A stretch of DNA of 64,000 nt, from contig CANTFL010000478.1 of NCBI GenBank assembly GCA_947650285.1, positions 7,501-71,500 of the forward strand, given 5' to 3'. The translations under genes and the position numbers were made by a program. This document shows, one piece after another, positions 55,895-64,000 of this stretch. Under the pieces are notes generated by a model. The model was not told the origin of the DNA. It made no database searches and saw only the letters and a program-made list of their open reading frames with translations. Each line of letters opens with the position of its first letter. Position 1 is the stretch's first letter. This DNA comes from Hyaloperonospora brassicae (lineage: Eukaryota; Oomycota; Peronosporomycetes; Peronosporales; Peronosporaceae).

Positions 55895-58290
55895 GTGAGT
55901 TGGCAGTATCGATCGGTCACGATACCTGCTACTTGTTCCTTAGATACCCACCTGACGAATATCTTGGAACGCCCACACTCACGTGGGTGTACTACGAGCG
56001 AGTGCGATGGCCTCACTTGTGGTACGGTCGTTAGCACGACTGTACAAGAACACAATGTAGATGATCACTACATTGTTGAGAAAGCTCTCCCAGATCCTGT
56101 GAAAGTAATTTTTCAAGAGGTAACCGAGACAGTGAATGTCTTGGTTAATGATGGATCAAGCGTAGGCGCTTATACGCTTGATCTGATTGTGCCTCCGAAA
56201 TTTACTTCGGAGATAACTCAGTTGCCAACGCTAGAACCGAAACGGTTCTTGCGTGATCTGCGTAGTGGCAAAGTCAATCAGATCTGCATACTCGTCACAG
56301 AGGATGAATATGTGGCCGATATCCGGTCGGCCACAGTATTTGCTGAGAACGAACGGGTTATCAGCAGCTCATCGATGGACGAAAGTGTCCTCGATGAGAA
56401 GACTCGGATTGAGCGATACACTTCTCAATCCTGGGAGTCACTTCAGGCAAATCCTTTTTATAAGGATATGATTGTATTCAAGGACGTATTCCCTGAATCC
56501 GTACCATGCGAGATGCTAAAGGAAAAAGGCACTCGACACGAGATCGAGCTCAGACCGGGCTCGAAGTACTATGTCATGAAGCAGTGGCCACTGCCTCGTG
56601 AACAAGTGATAGCGATCGACAAGTTATTTACCGATCGCTTAGCAGCGGGCCATGTGAGGGAATCAACATCCCCTCACAGCTCTACGACTTTCTGTGTGCA
56701 AAAGGCCACAGTAGGATAGCGGATAGTGCACGCATTCTTCAAATTGAATGCTGCAACGGTACCAGCTCAGAAGCCGATACCGAGGAGGGACGTAATCATA
56801 GATGGTATGTCAAAGAGTACCATCTTTTCGTCCATGGATATAATAGAGGGATTCTATCAGATCCTCATGCGTGAACGTACATCCCGTTCACAGCAGTGAG
56901 CACCCCCAGCGGTATGCTTTAGGAGTGGCTAGTGATGCCACAGGGGCTGAGCAAGACCCCTGCAACGTTCAACAGATGTGTTACAAATCTTTTGAGACCG
57001 GTGCGTGATTTCGCACCGAGTTACTTCGACGATGTGTCCGTCCATAGTCGGGCTATGGACGGAAAGACGGACGTTAAGGTTCACAGAGCTCACATTCGTC
57101 AGGTTCTTCAACTTATGCGCAAGCATAAGTTGTACGCAAACCTCAAGAAGTGTATATTCGCGGCTAGCGAAATGCCACTTCTTGGGTACATTGTGGGTAA
57201 ACACGGCGTGCGCCCTGATCCCGAAAATAATTATAGCGATTATTGACTGGCCAGTCCCAGTCGATGTCAAGGGACTAAGGAAGTTTCTTGGACTAGCGGC
57301 GTACTTGCATAAGTACTCTCACAATTACGCCGAGATGACGGTACATAATTCTTGTTTACTCATGAAAGATATCAAGTGGTCACGGAACGCTAGGTGCCAG
57401 CGTTCCTTGAAGGTATCAAGCGGAGCTTGATGCAGTCGCCGATATTGGCGATTGCAGATCAGAACAGACCATTTCATGTGGTCTGTGACGCCAGCGATTT
57501 TGCGATCGGCTGTGCGTTAATGCAATTTGATGCTGATGGCGCGGAGCGCGTCCTCTGCTATCAGTCGCGTCAGATGCAGGCAGCTGAGCGTAATTACCCA
57601 GTGCATGACAAGGAACTCCTTGTTATGAAGTACGCACTGGCTAAGTTTTGTGTCTATCTCCTCGAAGATAGACCGTTTGTTGTCTATACGGACTATGCGT
57701 CACTACGCACGGCAGTAAATAGCCCACACCTCTCGCAAAGTATGGCGAGGTGGCTGTTTTTCTTCGCGGAGTATAACTTCTCCGTTGAGTATAAACCAGG
57801 AAGACTCAATTTCGTCGCTGATGCGCTATCACGTCGGCTCGATTTCGAGATGACAACAAGCGCCAACAGTGAGGCTTTGCCCACTGTTGCGGCACTGTCA
57901 GTCAGTGTGCTGTTCTCGCCTTTACTCGATGACGTGCGGAAGGCATACGCAGGGGATATGATTCTCCTTCGTTTGATGGGTCACCTTGCGAACCCATCCC
58001 GGAAATACTTGTCGGGTTTACCGGCTCTATATCGTTCCTCGCTAAATCGTTATACGACTCGCAATGGACTGCTGTACTATACAGCAGTTGCCGACGATAC
58101 ACCTCGTGTCGTCGTTCCCGATCATGATGACTTGCGATTACGCATCATGTTCGAATGTCACGATGCGCCGTCTGGCAGTCTTCGTAGCCGGGAAAAGACT
58201 TACCTTACGGTCAGTCGTGACATTTACTGGCCCGCCAGTATCAGTTTTTTCGCAAGTACATTCGTTCTTGCGAAGTCTGTCAACGGGTGA
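55895..58290 (+). pseudogene. Element 3 reverse transcriptase, RNase H and integrase zinc region
   Basis: Linker 55895-56719 runs without the TAA that elements 1 and 2 carry (it has TTA, Leu, in DRLAAGHV). RT is then broken: a TAG at 56717-56719, a frameshift near 56876 and an in-frame TAG near 56922. The RT box is YFDDVSVHSRA with both Asp present. RNase H in 57394-58290 keeps VCDASDFAIGCALMQ, HDKELLVMKYAL and VYTDYASL. The start of integrase follows in a shifted frame. Confidence 0.9.
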
Positions 58291-58800
58291 ATCCTAGTCC
58301 TTTATCCCGTGCGCCACTACAACCTATGCCGGTCCCGGCAGATTGTTGGGAGTCCGTGTACATGGACTTTGTCTTCGGGTTCCGCGAAGACTCTCACAAG
58401 AATATCGGTATTCTTGTGTTCGTGAATCGTTTCAGCAAGATGGTACATCTTACTGCAGTCTCTGAATCGATCACTGCTCACGGCTGTTCGCGTGTCTCAA
58501 TCGACACAGTGTTTTGACTTTACTGATTACCACGTGAACTCGTGTCCAGCCGTGACCCTCGGTTCACGGCGGAGTTTTGGCAATCCTTGTTCCGTTCACT
58601 CGGAAAACGATATAAGATGTCCACGTCTGACCATCCTGAAACAGATGGTCAGACTACACGGGCGAACCGCGTCCTCGAAGAAATTCTTCGAGGATATGTC
58701 CACTCCTTTTCGAGTTGGAGTGAATTCTTGTCGATGTCGAATTCGCCATCAACAACTCCGTGCATGCGTCAACGACGCATGCATCATTCTACATGAATTG
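58287..58800 (+). pseudogene. Element 3 integrase core (broken)
   Basis: MDFVFGFREDSHKNIGILVF carries the first catalytic Asp, SSRDPRFTAEFWQSLF the second, HPETDGQTTRANRVLEEILR the Glu. Two frameshifts, near 58505 and near 58735, separate the pieces. Confidence 0.87.
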
Positions 58801-58829
58801 CTTACGACACCTACGTATTCTCGCCCCTA

Positions 58830-60015
58830 TACCGAGTGACTATGGGTTTAGGGGAAGAAGGACTCGCTCGAGCAAAAACCGTTTTGTCTCTTGCTCATCA
58901 CGTATCATTGCACATGCCGAAACGTTCGATGTCGATGTCGATAATGCCGACATCGAAGAAGTTGATCTTAGCAGTAGCAATGACGCTGCTGCTACTTCAA
59001 ACAATGATGACTATGCTGGGATTTCAGCATCGTCAACGGATATTCCAGAGAGGAAGAAGACAACCTCGTTGAAGAAGAGAACGATCTCTTAGCAGTGCGC
59101 ACGAAGCGCACTGACAGACAAAACAACGATTTAGAAAAGAACATCCGGCTGAATCGAGAGGCGGTAGTCCGTTTCGTTCAGGACTCCATCGCAGATGCGG
59201 TGGACCGCCAGAAACGGACCGCAGACAAGAATGGAAGAGCAAATGCTCTTTCATTTAAGGTTAATGACCTAGTTCTACTGTCTACGGTAAAACTACCTGG
59301 ACATGTAGTCACTAATGTCGGCAGTAGTTTACTACTGCCGAAGTACATTGGTCCCATTCGTGTGTTGCACCACAAGGGCAATGCGTTTAAGATTGAGTTG
59401 CCTTGCAGGATGCGCACATATCGTACGTTTTCTTGGTCGTCTTTGCCCGCACTATCAGTACGAGGCCTCTTGAGAGAACGGAGATAACCGGCGCGCTCAA
59501 GATCCCCCAACAGCTTCTTGTGATTACGGACCAAACCCTGAAGTTGGTCTTTCGTCGAAAGGAGTTGGTCCCTCATCGACGCATCCTCGCAACGAGCCGC
59601 CTCTAGATCGTCGCTCAAACGAAGCTTCTCGCGTGCGCTCTCGAGTTGAAAGAACGCGAAATCCGATCGGTCTTTCTCCCGATCAGTACGGAGACGTCGT
59701 ACGGTCGCCAGCAAGTCGTGCCGACGATAGTTTTCGTGACCAACCTCAGCTCGGTCAGGTAACGCTAATGGCTACCCAAAGTCTCCTGCAGGCCCGGCCG
59801 TTGAGCCGGACCTTTTCTTTCCACCGCCACCGGAACCACTGGTGGATTATCATGGTGGTCGACGCTTTCACGTGGGGGTTATCATGAGCCACCGCGTGAA
59901 AAACGAGAATCGGAGAAGTTACCTTGTCAGCTGGCGTGAATATCCACCATCTTATGACAGTTGGGAACCTCGTTACTAGCTGATGGCTGACGTTGAAGGT
60001 CTCGTCCACCAGTAT
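58830..60015 (+). pseudogene. Element 3 integrase C-terminus, linker and chromodomain (broken)
   Basis: GRRTRSSKNRF, an acidic stretch, then 59095-59487 with VNDLVLLSTVKLPG and LLPKYIGPIRVLHHKGNA. The linker is frame-broken. The chromodomain follows as RSYLVSWREYPPSYDSWEP then TAG near 59977. The linker lies opposite the coiled coil of the antisense ORF. Confidence 0.82.
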
Positions 60016-61027
60016 GACGAGACTCATCCGATATGTCCTCGAGCCCATCGGTAAACACGCGCCCTAGGCGCTTGTAGACGGATTGCAAGTTTGCAATCGC
60101 GTCCCGCATCTCAGCCGAGATGTGTGCCCTTCTCCAATGCGAACTTAGGGAATACACCTACCTATTTACACACTGCGAGTTGTCAACACAACTCGCACAA
60201 GGGTCTCCCCAAGTGAGGCAAGGAATGTCTGCCTCACTCGACAAACGATGCAACCGGTGCCTCGCACCGGGTAGCGTTCGCTTTTCGAAGTTGAGGCGTA
60301 CCGCCTCAAGTTTCTTGAGCCACCCTTCCCGTCCGAAATTCTTGACATTTTGGACGAACGCGTTCCACGCAGCCAAAAGCGAGGCTTTGTCACGCTTTAG
60401 GTTGCCGTTGTACGATCGATGTCTAAGGATGACATCGAGATAAAAGTCGTATTCAGCGCGAAAATTCTTCGCGCTGGATATGAAGCCGTGAATCTTACTT
60501 GCATCAAATAAGGGTATGCGATGGTGTTGACTTGTCTCGTGAGAGAAGCTATTGATGAGCTGTTCAGGCAAACGATACGGCTTCATCTCATCACGCTTCG
60601 AAGTGGTTACTTTGCCGGTACCACGGTTATCAGTATGACGACGGCTCACACCATCGTCAAATCGCTCGTGCGAAGGTGCACGAGTTGATCATGGTGATGA
60701 GTAGCCCATCTCATCGCCAAATTCATCATCACTGCCGAACAGACTGTGACGCATGTCGCGAGTCCGTACGTTAGGCAAGTCTCTTGATGAACGAGGCACC
60801 GCAGGTGAACTCGATGACTCTAAAGGCTTTTCCGAGTCAGACACATCTGACCCGCCAGAGTAGCTGACCCCTAACGCGGGGTCACTCTGTGCATGAGGTG
60901 CGATACTGCATGCGCAGGCAGCAACACCTGCTACAGCCTGAGAACGAGCAGCAGACGACGAGTTGTCTGCCGCAGAGGCGGGCGCAGCAACAGGCTGTGT
61001 CGTCTTTGAGTCACCCCGCATAGACAT
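59178..61027 (-). pseudogene. Element 3 antisense ORF (broken)
   Basis: Starts at the conserved ATG 61027 (MSMRGDS). One frame is kept through 61027-59927 with stops at 60689 and 60158, then a frameshift into 59714-59178 with the coiled coil and the basic tail RSLKRPRTDS. The conserved blocks KPYRLPEQLINSFSHETS and LTWGDPCASC are present. Beyond the usual end the frame simply runs on. Confidence 0.73.
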
Positions 61028-61115
61028 GTTAACTATTCGAGGCAAAGTCAGAATGAATATGATTAACAAGTACTCCCCGTCCCGTTGGCATTCAACGGGT
61101 GGCCACAATGGTTTA

Positions 61116-61153
61116 GATAGTCACGCAGTGACTATCAGTTAAAGAAGGAGTGA
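61116..61153 (+). promoter_or_regulatory. Element 3 polypurine tract with upstream hairpin
   Basis: gatagtcac-gca-gtgactatc (61116-61136, perfect 9-bp stem) is followed by aaagaaggagtga directly before the 3' LTR. Confidence 0.78.
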
Positions 61154-61595
61154 TGTAACGGGGTAGCCCGTTATATGATATTTTCATTAAGGGTAAAATG
61201 ACAGTGAGGAACATTACGGTGAATTTCATTTTTACAATATCACAGAGCATGATGATATTGTTGAAGATGACCGAAGGGTCTACTCATTGGTTGATATCGT
61301 GATAATATCAACCCACCAATCGCTGCTAGACGCGCGCAATGGGTGGTGAGTATACGTCACCATACATTTCGTTACATTAGTATAATGAAGACAGGACAAA
61401 CAGAGATTCAAGAGTTATAGGATTTAATTATATTAATAACAGTTTTACTTTTCCTACGACTAGAGTCTTTCACCTTTGTCGTTCTACCTTGCTCTAAGTA
61501 GTTCTACACCTAGCTGGGCTTTGACTATCACTACAGTCAGTGATAGTAAACTTCGTACTGGTTGACCAGTACGTAGTCGTCGGTGCCCCGTTACA
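61154..61595 (+). repeat. Element 3 3' LTR
   Basis: 442 bp, TGTAACGGGG to CCCCGTTACA with intact terminal bases. Confidence 0.96.
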
Positions 61596-62164
61596 CTTGG
61601 AGACGAGTACGGCGATTGAGCCCTCGGAGGTGTCGCATTAAAAGCACCCCAATTTCAAGGCTGTCCCTGGCAATTGCCATCTCAAACACACTGGACCTCT
61701 AGTCTCTCAGCTGGTCCTTGGGCTCTTGTGACGCCTTGATCTTAGCCGATTGCTCCGCTAGTTTCGTCAGAAAGTCCTACAGACTTCCATCTGTGGTCCG
61801 TGGCATCGCCCCGCCTTGTCTTCTACCCCTTCACCATATTGACTACCGGCCCTTACGAGACCAGCAAATGTTTTTGTCTTACGGCAGACCCCATCGCGTA
61901 AGTGACATTATTTTTGGGCTAATAACCTGTTTAGAAGAGGATGCCAGGGCAAGAGTAAAATCACATATCTGATCAGTATCTACCCGATACGACACTTTCG
62001 TCTCTTTGCAATATCCATTTTCGCCTAATTTTTTCAAACCGTCTACGAATAGATAGTGTTGTCACTTTAAAGTGGTCGGTCGACAGCAATGCTTTCACAG
62101 CAACATTTGCTCCTCCAACACTTCCCCTTGGACGACGCGCTTCAAACGACTAATTCGCACACAA
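61596..62164. other. Spacer after element 3
   Basis: Minus-strand coding-like fragments near 61600-61770 (DFLTKLAEQSAKIKASQEPK) suggest a decayed gene or element, not recognised. Confidence 0.35.
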
Positions 62165-62610
62165 TCACTTACCGTATGACATCCCTCGCAGCTCCACCAC
62201 GCTCGGCGCCGGCTGCGTTTTCTTTGACAGGCCCGCCTTCATGGGCTTCGGTTCCACCAATAACAGTCGAACTATACCTCTTATGGCATTTTTATAGATC
62301 AACCTCTTGCGCATATCCACGTGTTTCGTACTTGGCATGAATTCTTTACACTCTGACTGCTTCGTTGATGCTTTATAATCCATCAACATGCACATTGGCT
62401 CCGTCACAGAAAGACCAATCTCATTTAGCATTCTTCGCAATCCCCTGCAGCTCCCTTCCTACGTTCGACGCCGAATTAAATCGGTGAACAATGATACTTC
62501 AATTTGTTTCTTGCATATCTACTGCAAGAGTACTCCATTTATCGTAAAAACCCAATCAGTTGATAACCTGCGACCGGTTCTATTTTCCGCGAAGTCCGGG
62601 TCGCTCCAGC
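62165..62610 (-). pseudogene. Ty1/copia RNase H relict
   Basis: Minus strand: DFAENRTGRRLSTDWVF, then after stops and a shift LNEIGLSVTEPMCMLMDY, STKHVDMRKRLIYKNAI, LRGM. Order and key words (SDxDFA, R-STxxxVF, KHVDMR) match the RNase H end of copia pol. There are two stops and a frame change. No LTR seen next to it. Confidence 0.72.
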
Positions 62611-63577
62611 TTGTCACGTGGAATTAAAATCATGTAGGTCAATGCCCATGTGAATCTTCGTGTCTGTTGTTGTTTGTAATTATCGAGCAACGCAGTTCAC
62701 CAACTTTTAATCGCTAAAGGTAGGCTGATGCGTACGCCTCGTCGCCTTGTAAACTGAAAAGCCGATGCCGGGTCTCAAGCATCAAGAAATCTACTGGAGG
62801 CTATTCACTAGCGTATAGTTGGCTCGGCATCTTCACCCCGTCATTCTAACAAGTAAACTGGTTTCTTCCCATGTCGTCGAGCGGAAGGGGGGGCGGAAGT
62901 GCAAGTTGCATTTTGATCGACTCTAGATTTTCAAAATACGCTAGGGCATATATGAAATGTTCGATTGACTGCAATGTGTTGTAATAGACACCACAAAGAT
63001 ATAAGCTGGGTATTCTAAGTTGTATTTTGACAAGCCGCTGACGAGGCCCCGGCGGGGGCCGAAAAGCGTCGGGCACGCGTGTTAATACAAGTCTATTTAC
63101 TTAACTTAATCGTACTTTTAACATCAGCAACATCTTGATAGATAGGAGTGCAGCGTATACAGAGCATCCACGATATCCACGCCAGACTCTTCACAAAATA
63201 TTTGCAAATCGATGCTGGAATTTAGCTGAGTCATAATGCTAAGTCTTATCATCTAAAGAACGACCTGGTCATTTATGCCGCATTTAGCACCACTTTAATA
63301 ACGCGTGGCGTTGGACGATGTCGTTTACGCTAATACTTCTAATGATTTTACGTGTTGCTTAAGCCATTTATGAATCCTCGCGCTCCCTGACCTTCGTCAA
63401 TCCTTCGTCGGATCGAGACACCCCGTGGCCTTTTGCCGTTTGTCTTTGTCTGTGTCTTTGCCAGTCAGTCGTTCCGTCAGTTTGTGCCACTGAACAACCC
63501 GATCGAATTCGGTTTGGTGGGCTCCTCCCCCCACCATTTTCTGTACCTCCTCCGCACCACGTCCGTCCGTCGCAGAG
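62611..63577. other. Intergenic region upstream of the TMEM234-like gene
   Basis: Contains a minus-strand 76-codon frame (63076-62846) without recognised motif, and from about 63380 a GC-richer stretch likely to hold the promoter and 5' leader of the next gene. Confidence 0.5.
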
Positions 63578-64000
63578 ATGGCGTCAGTCGTGCCGACCCT
63601 CGCGTCGTTCCTCTTCGTGGGGGCGCTCTGGGGATGCACTAACCCGTTCATCAAACGAGGTATTGATAGCCGTTGTATGGTCGACTCGAGTGGGCCTTGA
63701 CATGTGACAGACGAGTGCGAACTTCTGTGTCGGTCACTAGGGAGCATGGACGACGTCACGTACACTCGGAAAGACAACAGCATGAGGGAATGCACGAATC
63801 AGGTGCTGGGACTCGTGAAGAACTGGAAGGTGAGACGTTGTTGCAAAGGGTGGCAGATACTCTGTCGCAGGTGACGGGCGTCTTTGCTCGACCGTTGTAG
63901 CTACCGTTGCGGTGGAACCCAATCTGAGACTTGATCGATTCGTGCGGCAGTTTGTGCTGCCATTTGCTCTGAACCAGAGCGGGTCTGTCGTCTACGTTTA
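63578..64000 (+). CDS. TMEM234: TMEM234-like membrane protein, 5' part, three exons seen
   Basis: ATG at 63578. Exon 1 (63578-63659) encodes MASVVPTLASFLFVGALWGC and TNPFIKRG, the first membrane helix with the WGxTxPxxKR mark of the family. A GT-AG intron (63660-63740) follows, exon 2 (63741-63829) encodes a soluble loop (SMDDVTYTRKDNS..., LGLVKNWK), a second intron (63830-63950), then exon 3 from 63951 with FVLPFALNQSGSVVYV, matching the PFxLNQxGS helix of TMEM234. Phases fit (82 and 89 nt sum to whole codons). The gene runs off the window. Splice sites are predicted by eye. These proteins are small multi-spanning proteins related to drug/metabolite transporters; function poorly known. Confidence 0.85.

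Larger units (their letters stand above)
53855..61595 (+). mobile_element. Element 3: Ty3/gypsy chromovirus, inactive
   Basis: 7.7-kb plus-strand element with LTRs 53855-54296 and 61154-61595, both 442 bp and differing at only four positions. The gene order is the same as elements 1 and 2, including the antisense ORF. Gag-pol has many stops and frameshifts. Flanks cttaa (53850-53854) and cttgg (61596-61600) match only in three of five bases, so the target duplication is weak. Confidence 0.93.

Noticed and set aside
63397..63795. 132-codon minus-strand ORF over the TMEM234-like first exons.
   Set aside because: It is antisense to exons whose protein matches a known family and whose splice sites are in phase; the reverse frame has no motif.

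Overview
The window is a eukaryotic, repeat-dominated stretch that fits an oomycete of the Phytophthora/downy-mildew group. The evidence is a secreted RXLR-EER-like effector gene, a mitochondrial class 2 dihydroorotate dehydrogenase gene, a short-intron TMEM234-like gene, and Ty3/gypsy chromodomain retrotransposons whose LTRs begin TGTAACGGGG and end CCCCGTTACA. Genus is inferred from protein style only. || Layout: (1) 1-3232 is a 218-bp satellite array cut off by an LTR fragment. (2) 3486-18839 is a Ty3/gypsy chromovirus on the + strand (element 1) with a second, oppositely oriented one (element 2, 8427-16025) nested in its integrase. A 5-bp target duplication with one mismatch marks the nesting, and the 3' part of element 1 resumes at 16026. 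(3) 18840-30890 is AT-rich, gene-poor DNA with a relict LTR plus polypurine tract, another LTR relict and a shattered hAT-like transposase. (4) 30891-31925 encodes an RXLR-type effector on the - strand. (5) 32306-37985 is a nest of three insertions with long direct repeats (18, 17 and 14 bp). One carries a 121-bp GC-rich tandem repeat and two are 5'-truncated LINEs facing tail to tail. (6) 38859-40175 is DHODH. (7) A solo LTR with a perfect 5-bp duplication lies at 41689-42126, followed by an 11.7-kb AT-rich gene desert. (8) 53855-61595 is a third gypsy element (element 3). (9) A copia RNase H relict and the first exons of a TMEM234-like gene close the window. || Most striking signals: the three gypsy elements carry a long ORF antisense to gag-pol between integrase and 3' LTR, whose coiled-coil end lies opposite the integrase-chromodomain linker, so the two strands are open together. 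The same elements are packed, in LTRs and coding parts alike, with short perfect inverted repeats. They also exchange tracts that carry shared inactivating mutations. Elements 1 and 2 share a dead pol tract (YFED instead of YFDD, RNase H Asp to Asn, and a common stop) at near identity while their surroundings are diverged, and the nested element has more diverged LTRs than its host. All three gag-pol sets are broken. The only genes that look intact are the effector, DHODH and the TMEM234-like gene.
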